In this document: positions 6,035-13,804 of the stretch, in pieces | How positions within the stretch are numbered: position 1 is the stretch's first letter | How the letters are laid out: every line of letters starts with the position of its first letter | Assembly: GCA_018001225.1 (NCBI GenBank) | Contig: JAGNIJ010000010.1 | Location: forward strand, 37,804 to 101,803 | DNA length: 64,000 nt | Origin: Kiritimatiellia bacterium | Lineage (GTDB): Bacteria; Verrucomicrobiota; Kiritimatiellia; CAIQIC01; JAGNIJ01 | Direction of reading: 5' to 3' | Notes under the pieces: model-generated | What the model was told of the DNA's origin: nothing | The model's database searches: none | The model's input: the letters and a program-made list of their open reading frames with translations, nothing else | Translations under genes and position numbers: made by a program

Positions 6035-7828
6035 ATGTTTTCCCCGGGCAAGGCGGCGGCGTGGCTCGTCAGCGGAGGCCTGCTTCTGGCCGCCGCCGCG
6101 CCGGCGGCGTGGGCGGCCGAGCCCCTGGATGTCCTCATCCTGGAATCCTTCGGCCGCGACATTTCGCCCTGGGACTCCACGACGGCCGCCTTGAAACGGG
6201 AACTGGTCCGGCAGGCGCCGGCCCCCGTCAATTTCCACGAGGTGACGGTCGGCGCCGGCGCGCTGGTCCATCCCTTTGCCGACGCCCCGCTCGTGGAGTA
6301 TCTCCAGGACCTGTACGCGCGCCGCCGGCCCGATCTCGCCGTGCTGATCGCCGCCCCGGCGGCGGCCTTCTGGGGCAGGCAGGGCGGCCGCCTGTTTCCC
6401 TCGACGCCGGCGGTGATCGGCGGGATTGAGCAACGCCAGTTGCAGCGGGTCACGGTCGGCTCCAATACCGTGGCCGTCATCATTGATTTTAACATTGAGG
6501 GCCGCTTGCAGGCGATCCCCGAAATATGGCCCGACGCCACGAACGTAGCCGTGGTGGTGGGCGACTCGCTGCTGGAGAAGTTCTGGGTGGAGGAATGCCG
6601 CCGCGCCTGGGCGCCGTACACCAACCGGTTTCAGTTTATCTGGTTAAGCGGGTTGCCGTTCCCGGAAATCCGCCGCCGCGTGGCCGCGCTGCCGCCGCGC
6701 ACGGTCATCGGCTATGGGGTGTTGTGCGTGGACGCCGCCGGGGTGTCGCACGAGAAGCAGGACGCGCTGGACGAGATCGTCAAGGTGGCCAACGCGCCGG
6801 TGCTGGGGATGTTCGAGGAGCAGCTCGGCCGGGGCATCGTGGGCGGGCGGTTGTTCTCCGGGGAAAGCCTCGGCCGCGAGTCCGCGCGCGTGGGCGCCCG
6901 CCTGCTGCGGGGCGAATCGCCGGGGACGATCCCGGCGACGATGATCCGCAACGGCCCCCCGCAGTTCGATTGGCGGCAGCTCCGGCGGTGGGGCATCGAC
7001 GAGAAACGCCTGCCGCCGGGCAGCCTCGTGCAGTTCCGGCAGCCGACGCTCTGGGAGCAGTACCGCTGGATCATCCTGGGCACGCTGGGCATTCTCCTGG
7101 CGCAGACGGCGACCATCGGCGGCCTGCTGCTGCAGCGGGCCCGGCGCCGGCGCGCCGAGCTGGCCACGCGCGAGGTCAGCGGCCGGCTCATCACGGCCCA
7201 GGAGGAGGAGCGATGCCGGATCGCCCGCGATCTCCATGACGACTTGAGCCAGCGGCTGGCCCTGCTGTCCGTCGAGCTGGAAATGGCCGGGCATTCTTCC
7301 GGCGCCGGGGCGGCCGCGACCGGCCACGCGATGGAACAGATGGCCGCCCAGGTGCAGGAGATCTCCACGGACGTCCACAAGCTCTCCTACCAGCTCCACC
7401 CGGCGAAGCTGGATCAACTCGGCCTCGTGACCGCCGCGCGCACCCTCTGCCACGAGCTGTCGGGGCAGTCGGGCCTGCGCATCGAGTTCAGCCAGGAGAA
7501 CGTCCCGCGCGACCTCCCCGCGGACGTCGCGTTGTGCGCCTACCGTGTGCTGCAGGAGTCGCTGGGTAATGCCATACGGCACAGCGGGGCGACATCGGTC
7601 TCCGCGGCCCTGCGAATGAACAGCGGGCGCCTTGACCTGGAGGTCGCCGACAACGGCAAGGGATTCGACGACGGCCGCGCGCGGCGCGAGGGCGGCATCG
7701 GGTTGTTCAGCATGCAGGAGCGGGCGCGGGTGGCGCGCGGCCGGTTTGCCGTCCATTCGCGGCCGGGGCAGGGGACCCGCGTGGAACTGTCCGTGCCGGT
7801 GACGCCGCCGGTCCGGGAGGCCCCGTGA
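6035..7828 (+). CDS. Sensor histidine kinase with ABC-substrate-binding-like sensor domain
   Basis: The 597-aa product has a signal peptide (after AWAA, about residue 27) and a periplasmic domain of about 300 residues resembling ABC sugar/amino-acid binding proteins (LDVLILESFGRD, VAVIIDFNIEGRL). One transmembrane helix lies near 342-362. The cytosolic kinase is of the NarL-partner type: the HisKA_3 motif RDLHDDLSQRL has the phospho-His at about 401, and the HATPase boxes are NAIRHSG, DNGKGF and GIGLFSMQER. It would sense a small ligand outside and phosphorylate the adjacent LuxR-type regulator. The GTGA overlap with that gene supports pairing. The ATG at 6035 was chosen because the signal peptide starts there. 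Confidence 0.9.
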   Translation: MFSPGKAAAWLVSGGLLLAAAAPAAWAAEPLDVLILESFGRDISPWDSTTAALKRELVRQAPAPVNFHEVTVGAGALVHPFADAPLVEYLQDLYARRRPDLAVLIAAPAAAFWGRQGGRLFPSTPAVIGGIEQRQLQRVTVGSNTVAVIIDFNIEGRLQAIPEIWPDATNVAVVVGDSLLEKFWVEECRRAWAPYTNRFQFIWLSGLPFPEIRRRVAALPPRTVIGYGVLCVDAAGVSHEKQDALDEIVKVANAPVLGMFEEQLGRGIVGGRLFSGESLGRESARVGARLLRGESPGTIPATMIRNGPPQFDWRQLRRWGIDEKRLPPGSLVQFRQPTLWEQYRWIILGTLGILLAQTATIGGLLLQRARRRRAELATREVSGRLITAQEEERCRIARDLHDDLSQRLALLSVELEMAGHSSGAGAAATGHAMEQMAAQVQEISTDVHKLSYQLHPAKLDQLGLVTAARTLCHELSGQSGLRIEFSQENVPRDLPADVALCAYRVLQESLGNAIRHSGATSVSAALRMNSGRLDLEVADNGKGFDDGRARREGGIGLFSMQERARVARGRFAVHSRPGQGTRVELSVPVTPPVREAP

Positions 7829-8493
7829 GCCGGCCCCGGGTGCTGCTGGCGGATGACCACGGGCTCCTGCTGGAGGCCCTGCGGAAACTTCTCGAACCGG
7901 CCTGCGACGTGATCGGCACGGTCACCGACGGGCGCGCGCTGGTCGAAACCGCGCTGGAACTCAAGCCGGACGTCATTGTCGCGGACATCGGGATGCCCCG
8001 GCTCAACGGCCTGGAGGCGGGGACGCAGTTGCAGGCCCGGCTGCCCGCCGCGAAGCTGATCTTCCTGACGGTCAACGAGGACCCGGACATCGCGGCGGAG
8101 GCGATCCGGCGCGGGGCCAGGGGCTACCTGCTGAAGAAGTCCGCGGCCACGGAGTTGTTCGCGGCCATCGAGCGGGTCGCGGCGGGCCGGACGTATATCA
8201 CGCCGCTGATCACGAGCGAGCCGCCCGAGGCCTTTGCCGAGCGCGCCCGGCAGTCGCGCGCGGCGCCGGGCTTGAGCGCGCGCCAGAAGGAAGTCCTGCA
8301 ACTGCTGGCCGAGGGCTGCTCGATGAAAGAGGCCGCGGCGATTCTCCAGGTCAGCACGCGGACCATCGCCTTTCACAAGTACGCCATGATGAAACAGCAC
8401 GGGTTCCGGACCGGCGCCGAACTCGTCCAGTACGCCGTGCGGCTCGGCCTGGTCGCCGACCATGGCGGTCCGCTGCCCCCCTGTCAGTTCTGA
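7825..8493 (+). CDS. LuxR/NarL-family response regulator
   Basis: The 222-aa product has a receiver domain (1-120; acidic pocket DDH at 10-12, phospho-acceptor Asp54 in VADIGMP, and the conserved Thr/Lys sites LTVNE and LLKKS). A C-terminal LuxR helix-turn-helix follows (about 150-205, LSARQKEVLQLLAEG...STRTIAFHK). It is a DNA-binding transcription regulator, probably activated by the upstream kinase, with which it overlaps by GTGA (GTG start). Its likely target is the downstream sulfatase operon, an inference from location. Confidence 0.92.
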   Translation: MSRPRVLLADDHGLLLEALRKLLEPACDVIGTVTDGRALVETALELKPDVIVADIGMPRLNGLEAGTQLQARLPAAKLIFLTVNEDPDIAAEAIRRGARGYLLKKSAATELFAAIERVAAGRTYITPLITSEPPEAFAERARQSRAAPGLSARQKEVLQLLAEGCSMKEAAAILQVSTRTIAFHKYAMMKQHGFRTGAELVQYAVRLGLVADHGGPLPPCQF

Positions 8494-8544
8494 CAGGTGC
8501 GCCGCGCCGCGCGGATTTCCTATGGTGCCCGTCCAAGAGGCATC

Positions 8545-8982
8545 GTGGAGACCCCTCAAAACCCGGCACGGCTGCTGATCGTGGATGACCATCCGCTCCT
8601 GGTCCGCCAGGTGGAGCAACTGCTCCAGGGCGAATTCGACGTGGTCGGAAGCCTGGCGAGCGGGGCCGCCCTGGACACGGCGGTCGCCCAGTTGCGCCCC
8701 GAGTTGATCGTCATGGACATCACCTTGCCCGGCGCGAACGGCATCGAACTGGCGCGCCGGCTGACGGCAAGGGGCTGCCCGGCGCGCATCGTGTTCCTGA
8801 CCGTCCACGCCGACAGCGATTTTGCCCGTGAGAGCTTCGCGGCAGGCGGGATCGGGTACGTCGTCAAGCCGCGGCTCGGGTCGGACCTGCTGCCCGCGCT
8901 GCGCGCCGCGCAGGCCGGGCGGCGCTTCCTGTCGCCCTGCCCCGAACTGGCGGAGATCCGGATCGAGGAGGGCGTGGCATGA
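8545..8982 (+). CDS. Stand-alone receiver-domain response regulator
   Basis: The product of about 145 aa is a CheY-like receiver with the acidic pair DD at 14-15, phospho-acceptor Asp58 (VMDITLPG), LTVHA and the VVKP lysine turn. No output domain follows. I chose the GTG at 8545, with AAGAGG just upstream, because the region before it lacks the strong G/C third-position bias of coding sequence here; a GTG at 8497 is possible. It overlaps the maturase start by 4 bp. It may serve as a phosphate sink or a protein-interaction switch for the adjacent kinase. It resembles the receiver part of the preceding regulator, so duplication with loss of the DNA-binding domain is plausible. Confidence 0.82.
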   Translation: METPQNPARLLIVDDHPLLVRQVEQLLQGEFDVVGSLASGAALDTAVAQLRPELIVMDITLPGANGIELARRLTARGCPARIVFLTVHADSDFARESFAAGGIGYVVKPRLGSDLLPALRAAQAGRRFLSPCPELAEIRIEEGVA

Positions 8983-10256
8983 CCCCCGGCGCCGTATGCC
9001 GCGGCCGCCCGGTCGTCCGGATGCACGCCATGATCAAGCCGATAGGGCCGGTGTGCAACCTGGACTGCCGGTACTGCTACTACTTGAGCAAGGAGCAGTT
9101 GCTGGGCACGACGAGCGACTGGCGCATTTCCGACGAAACGCTCGAGGCGTTCATCCGCCAGTACATCGAGGGGCAGAACTACCGGGAGGTCATCTTCTCC
9201 TGGCAGGGCGGCGAACCGACCCTGCTGGGCCTGGAGTTCTTCCGGAAGGTCGTCGCGCTGGAAAAGAAGTACGCCCCGCCGCACCTGCGCTGCGAGAACG
9301 ACCTCCAGACCAACGGCACGCGGCTGGACGACGCCTGGTGCGAGTTCCTGCGCGAGCATAACTTCCTCGTGGGCTTGAGCATCGACGGGCCCCGCGCCCT
9401 GCACGACGCCTTTCGCAAGGACAAGGCCGGCGCCGGCAGCTTCGACCGGGTCTTCCGCGCGGCGCAGCTCCTGCGAAAACACGGGGTCCGGTTCAACACG
9501 CTCTCCTGCGTCAACCGGCTCACGGCCGGGCACCCCATCGATGTCTACCGCTTCCTCCGCGACGAGGTCGGGTCGAAGCGGATGCAGTTCATTCCGATTG
9601 TCGAGCCGAGGGGCTTCGAGCGGACCGCGCCGCAGTTCTGGCCGCCGGACCGGATGCCCGTCGTCGGCACGCCCGCGGCGCGGCCGGGCGCGCCGGACTC
9701 CGTGGTGGAGGACTGGAGCGTGGACCCGGACGACTGGGGCCAATTCCTGTGCCGCGTGTTCGACCGCTGGATCGAGCGCGACGCGGGCCGGATCTACGTG
9801 AACTACTTCGAGACCGCCGTGGAGACGTGGATGGGCCGCGTCAGCCCGATGTGCACCCTCGCGCCGCTGTGCGGCAAGGGCGTGGCGCTCGAGCACGACG
9901 GCGGCCTCTACTCGTGCGACCACTACGTCTACCCGGAGTACCGCCTCGGGAACGTCCGAGAGACGCCCCTGGCCGACATGGTCTTTTCGCCGCGGCAGGA
10001 GCGGTTCGGCCGGAACAAGGAGGCCACGCTGCCGGACGCCTGCCGGCAGTGCGAGTACGAGTTCGCCTGCTACGGGGAGTGCCCCAAGAACCGCTTCGTG
10101 AAGTCGCCCGACGGCCAGCCGGGCATGAACTATCTCTGCCCCGGCTGGAAGCGGTTCTGGCAGCACATCGACGAGCCGATCCAGAAAATCGTCCGCGACC
10201 TCGGGCATACGCCCGTCAAGCGGCTCACCTACGCGACGAGCTCGGTGATGGAATGA
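8979..10256 (+). CDS. Anaerobic sulfatase maturase (radical SAM, SPASM)
   Basis: This 425-aa enzyme converts the active-site Cys or Ser of sulfatases to formylglycine in the cytosol using S-adenosylmethionine. The radical-SAM cluster motif CNLDCRYC lies at residues 26-33. The anSME-type catalytic turn YSCDHYVYPEYRLGN and the two auxiliary [4Fe-4S] Cys sets (CTLAPLC; CRQCEYEFACYGECPKN...YLCPGW) are all present. Length matches the family. It overlaps the genes on both sides by ATGA and lies two genes upstream of a Cys-type sulfatase, with a Ser-type sulfatase further on. anSME enzymes can process both types, so this one probably serves both. Confidence 0.95.
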   Translation: MTPGAVCRGRPVVRMHAMIKPIGPVCNLDCRYCYYLSKEQLLGTTSDWRISDETLEAFIRQYIEGQNYREVIFSWQGGEPTLLGLEFFRKVVALEKKYAPPHLRCENDLQTNGTRLDDAWCEFLREHNFLVGLSIDGPRALHDAFRKDKAGAGSFDRVFRAAQLLRKHGVRFNTLSCVNRLTAGHPIDVYRFLRDEVGSKRMQFIPIVEPRGFERTAPQFWPPDRMPVVGTPAARPGAPDSVVEDWSVDPDDWGQFLCRVFDRWIERDAGRIYVNYFETAVETWMGRVSPMCTLAPLCGKGVALEHDGGLYSCDHYVYPEYRLGNVRETPLADMVFSPRQERFGRNKEATLPDACRQCEYEFACYGECPKNRFVKSPDGQPGMNYLCPGWKRFWQHIDEPIQKIVRDLGHTPVKRLTYATSSVME

Positions 10257-11026
10257 AGCACGAACTCACACCGCTCCGCGAAGGCCGCCAGGCGCTCCGC
10301 GTCACGGCGGAGTGGCCGGAGGTCGCGGCGGACTACGAGGACGTGCTGGCGGGCTACGGGCGCCTCGCCGTCGCCGGGTTCCGGCCGGGCCGGGCCCCGC
10401 GTTCGGTGCTCGAGACCCGGTTCCGAAAGGAACTGCGCGCGGACTTCACGGCCCGCTGCGGGCGGCGGCTGGCGCGGCAGGCGCTGGGCGAGCGCACCCT
10501 GCGCGCGGCCGGGCCGATGGCGGTGACGGAGATCGTGCTCGAGCCGGGCCGCGCGTTCGAGTTCACGGCTGAATGCGTGCCGCTGGCCCGGCTGGAGCTG
10601 CCGGACTATGCCGCCGCGCCGCGGACCGGCGCGACGGACGACGAGCGCCGCGAGGCCCTGACCGCGTGGCTGCTGGAGCACACCGCCTGGGATCCGCCCG
10701 AGGCGCTGGTCCGGGAAGAATGCGACCGGTCCGGCCCGCCGGGAGCGGATGCCGGGGGCGAGGCGTGGCGCGCGGCGGCGCAGCGCGTGAAGCTGATGCA
10801 GATCCTCGACCAGATCGCCGAGGCCGAGGGGATCGAAGCGGACGCGCGCGACGTGGACGAGCGCATCGCGCGGATGGCCGGCGACAGCGGCGTTCCGCCG
10901 GCCGCGCTGCGGCGCGAGTTGGGCGAGGACGGGGTGGGGCGGCTGCAGGCGCTGCTGCGGGCCGAGCAGACACTGGCGTACCTGATCGCGAGACCGGTTG
11001 AACAACAGCAAAGGAGACAAGCATGA
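10253..11026 (+). CDS. Trigger-factor-like chaperone lacking the PPIase domain
   Basis: The 257-aa product has an N-terminal trigger-factor-type domain with the ribosome-docking signature GFRPGRAP at 42-49 and the following SVLETRFRKEL helix. A helical C-terminal part follows, resembling the chaperone arms (QILDQIAEAEGI, VDERIARMA). The central FKBP-type isomerase domain of full trigger factor (about 430 aa) is missing. It has no signal peptide and so is cytosolic. ATGA overlaps lock it between the sulfatase maturase and a sulfatase. I infer a dedicated chaperone that holds nascent sulfatases unfolded for formylglycine formation and Sec export. A paralog unrelated to sulfatases cannot be excluded. 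Confidence 0.75.
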   Translation: MKHELTPLREGRQALRVTAEWPEVAADYEDVLAGYGRLAVAGFRPGRAPRSVLETRFRKELRADFTARCGRRLARQALGERTLRAAGPMAVTEIVLEPGRAFEFTAECVPLARLELPDYAAAPRTGATDDERREALTAWLLEHTAWDPPEALVREECDRSGPPGADAGGEAWRAAAQRVKLMQILDQIAEAEGIEADARDVDERIARMAGDSGVPPAALRRELGEDGVGRLQALLRAEQTLAYLIARPVEQQQRRQA

Positions 11027-12732
11027 AAAGGATAGCCAACGTAAGACAATGCGCGGGCGCCTGGGCCGTGGTCGGCTCGGTGCTGGCGGCGGGGGCGCTG
11101 GTACCGGCGCGCCCGGCGCGGGCGCAAGAGCCCGCGGCGGAGAAGCCGAACATCCTCGTCATCTTCGGGGACGATATCGGCATCGCCAATCTTAGCTGTT
11201 ACAGCGACGGGTTGATGGGCTATGAAACGCCCAACATTGACCGTCTCGCCGACGAAGGGCTGCGCTTTCTTCATTACTACGGCGAGCAGAGTTGCACCGC
11301 CGGCCGCTCGGCGTTTCTCACCGGGCAGCACATCATCCGCTCCGGGCTGTCCAAGGTCGGGTTCCCCGGCGCGCGGATGGGGATGAGCCAGCTCGATCCC
11401 TCGATCGGCGGCTTGCTCAAGAACCTGGGGTATGCCACGGGTCAGTTCGGCAAGAACCACGTCGGCGACCGCAATGAAAGCCTGCCGACGGTGAACGGGT
11501 TCGACGAGTTCTTCGGCAACCTGTACCACCTCAACGCCGAGGAAGAGCCGGAGATGCCGGATTATCCGAAAGACCCGGCCTACCTGAAGATGTTCGGCCC
11601 GCGCGGCGTGCTCCGCTGCAAGGCGACGGACGTGGACGACCCGACCGTGGACCCGCGCTTCGGCAAGGTCGGCAAGCAAACCATCGAGGATACCGGCGCG
11701 CTGACCCGGAAACGGATGGAGACGATCGACGACGAAACCTCCGACGCGGCCGTGGATTTCATGGCGCGGCAGGTGAAGGCCGGCAAGCCGTTCTTCTGCT
11801 GGATGAACACCACCCGCATGCATCTCCGCACGCACGTCCGCGCCGAGCATCGCGGCCGCTATACGCACGGGGACAGCGAGTACATCGATGGGATGATCGA
11901 GCACGACGAAACCATCGGCAAGATCCTCAAGGCGCTGGATGACATGGGGATCGCGGACAACACCCTCGTCGTCTATACGACCGACAACGGCCCGCACATG
12001 AACAGCTGGCCGGATAGCGCGATGACGCCGTTCCGCTCCGAGAAGAACACCAACTGGGAGGGCGCCTTTCGCGTGCCTTGCTTGGTGCGCTGGCCCGGCC
12101 ACGTGAAGGCCGGAACGGTGACCGTCGAACTGATGAGCCACAACGACTGGATCCCGACGCTGTGCGCCATCGCGGGCGAGCCGGACATCGTCGGTAAGCT
12201 CCGGCAGGGGTACACCGCGAACGGCATCCAGTACAGGGTCCATCTCGACGGCTATGACCAGAGTCAATTCCTCACGTCGGTCGAGGGCACGGTCGGCAGG
12301 AACAACGGCGTCAAGAGCGCCCGCCACCTGTTCTTCTATTCCGATGACGACGGCCTGCTCGTGGGCGCGCGCCAGGGCGACTACAAGTTCGTCTTCGCCG
12401 AGCAGCGCATGGCGGGCACCATGGGCGTCTGGGCCGAGCCCTTCACGGAGCTTCGCATGACCAAGATCTTCAATCTCATGCAGGACCCGTACGAGCGGGC
12501 GGATATCACGTCCAACACCTACTGGGATTGGTACTTCGACCACATCGGCAACAACTACGGGATGATGGCGGAGATCTCCAAGTTCGTCGCGACGTTCAAG
12601 GAGTTCCCGCCGCGCTCGTACCCGCCGAGTTTCAACCCGGTGAACATCATGAAGGACGTAAAGACCGGGATCAAGGCGAAGGCCGCGCTCGAAAAAGCCT
12701 TCCCGATGCTCAAGGGGGAAGCGGCGGAATAG
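11023..12732 (+). CDS. Sulfatase, Cys-type (formylglycine-dependent), secreted
   Basis: A 569-aa alkaline-phosphatase-superfamily arylsulfatase. The signal peptide ends about ARAQ (residue 35). The metal-binding pair Asp50-Asp51 is in NILVIFGDDIG. The modification motif is CTAGR at 91-95 (C-x-A-x-R, with Ala in place of the commoner Pro) followed by SAFLTG. The second metal motif is VVYTTDNGPH. It hydrolyses sulfate esters outside the cytoplasm; the substrate cannot be told from sequence. The C-terminus is of the S1_4 style, without an added carbohydrate-binding module. It overlaps the chaperone gene by 4 bp. Confidence 0.92.
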   Translation: MKRIANVRQCAGAWAVVGSVLAAGALVPARPARAQEPAAEKPNILVIFGDDIGIANLSCYSDGLMGYETPNIDRLADEGLRFLHYYGEQSCTAGRSAFLTGQHIIRSGLSKVGFPGARMGMSQLDPSIGGLLKNLGYATGQFGKNHVGDRNESLPTVNGFDEFFGNLYHLNAEEEPEMPDYPKDPAYLKMFGPRGVLRCKATDVDDPTVDPRFGKVGKQTIEDTGALTRKRMETIDDETSDAAVDFMARQVKAGKPFFCWMNTTRMHLRTHVRAEHRGRYTHGDSEYIDGMIEHDETIGKILKALDDMGIADNTLVVYTTDNGPHMNSWPDSAMTPFRSEKNTNWEGAFRVPCLVRWPGHVKAGTVTVELMSHNDWIPTLCAIAGEPDIVGKLRQGYTANGIQYRVHLDGYDQSQFLTSVEGTVGRNNGVKSARHLFFYSDDDGLLVGARQGDYKFVFAEQRMAGTMGVWAEPFTELRMTKIFNLMQDPYERADITSNTYWDWYFDHIGNNYGMMAEISKFVATFKEFPPRSYPPSFNPVNIMKDVKTGIKAKAALEKAFPMLKGEAAE

Positions 12733-12755
12733 CCGCGGAGGAGCAGGGCCACCCT

Positions 12756-13802
12756 ATGAAAACCGTCTTCACCGTTCTCGCGCTCGGTTTGTGGCTGGGC
12801 GTTTCCGCGGCTGCCGCCGTCGACCCCGCCCCGGAAATCGGGGCGGGTCCGCTCCCGTCGTGGAACGACGGCGCGGCGAAGGCGGCGATCCTGGAGTTCG
12901 TCGCGAAGGTCGCCACCGACGGGTCGCCGGACTTCGTGCCGCCGGCCGAGCGCATCGCCGTGTTCGACAACGACGGCACGCTCTGGGCCGAGCAGCCGAT
13001 GTACTTCCAGGGGCTCTTCATGCTGGACCGCGTGAAGCGCATGGCGCCGCAGCACCCGGAATGGCGGGAGCAGGAGCCGTTTGCCTCGCTCCTCAAGGGC
13101 GACGTGAAGGCGGCCCTGGCCGGCGGCGAGAGCGCGGTCGGCCGGCTGTTGATGACGACGCACGCGGGCATGACGAGCGAGGAGTTCTCGCGGTTGGTCG
13201 CCGACTGGATCGCCGGGGCGCGGCACCCGAAGACGGGGCGGCTGCTCACCGAGATGGTCTACCAGCCGATGCTGGAACTGCTCGACTACCTGCGGGCGAA
13301 CGGGTTCAAGACGTTTATCGTGTCCGGCGGCGGCATGGAGTTCATGCGGCCGTGGACGGAGCGGGTCTACGGCATCCCGCCGGAGCAGGTCGTGGGCAGC
13401 AGCATCCGCACGAAATTCGAGCTGCGCGACGGGCACCCGGTGCTCGTCCGGCTGCCGGAGAGCGATTTCGTGGACGACGGGCCGGGCAAGCCGGTGGGCA
13501 TCCAGATGCACATCGGGCGCCGGCCGATCGCCGCGTTCGGGAACTCCGACGGCGACCTGGCGATGCTCCAGTGGACCGCGGCCGGGCCGGGCGCGCGGCT
13601 GTGCCTGCTCGTCCACCACACCGACGCGGAGCGCGAGTGGGCGTACGACCGGGAATCCCACGCGGGGCGTTTGGACCAGGCCCTCGACGAGGCGCAGGCC
13701 CGGGGTTGGGCGGTGGTGGACATGAAAGACGACTGGAACCGCGTGTTTGCAATCGAGGAAGAACAACCGGCCCGTCCGAGTGACGGGCCCAACGAGAGGT
13801 GA
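12756..13802 (+). CDS. Secreted HAD-superfamily phosphatase
   Basis: The 348-aa product has a signal peptide (cleavage about residue 21, SAAAAV). The HAD phosphatase motifs are DNDGTLW (nucleophile/acid Asp pair), IVSGGG (motif II) and AFGNSDGDLAML (motif IV), resembling phosphoserine-phosphatase-like members. It probably removes phosphate from small molecules in the periplasm. It lies between two sulfatase genes with short gaps (23 bp before, 2 bp after), suggesting it acts on the same substrate, perhaps one carrying both phosphate and sulfate esters. That link is inference from context. Confidence 0.85.
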   Translation: MKTVFTVLALGLWLGVSAAAAVDPAPEIGAGPLPSWNDGAAKAAILEFVAKVATDGSPDFVPPAERIAVFDNDGTLWAEQPMYFQGLFMLDRVKRMAPQHPEWREQEPFASLLKGDVKAALAGGESAVGRLLMTTHAGMTSEEFSRLVADWIAGARHPKTGRLLTEMVYQPMLELLDYLRANGFKTFIVSGGGMEFMRPWTERVYGIPPEQVVGSSIRTKFELRDGHPVLVRLPESDFVDDGPGKPVGIQMHIGRRPIAAFGNSDGDLAMLQWTAAGPGARLCLLVHHTDAEREWAYDRESHAGRLDQALDEAQARGWAVVDMKDDWNRVFAIEEEQPARPSDGPNER

Positions 13803-13804
13803 GC

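Noticed and set aside
8491..8545. In-frame TGA between the LuxR regulator and the lone receiver, as if they were one split protein
   Set aside because: The frames coincide, but the roughly 50 bp between them lack the strong G/C third-position bias of coding sequence here, and the receiver has its own start and AAGAGG site. Same frame occurs by chance one time in three.
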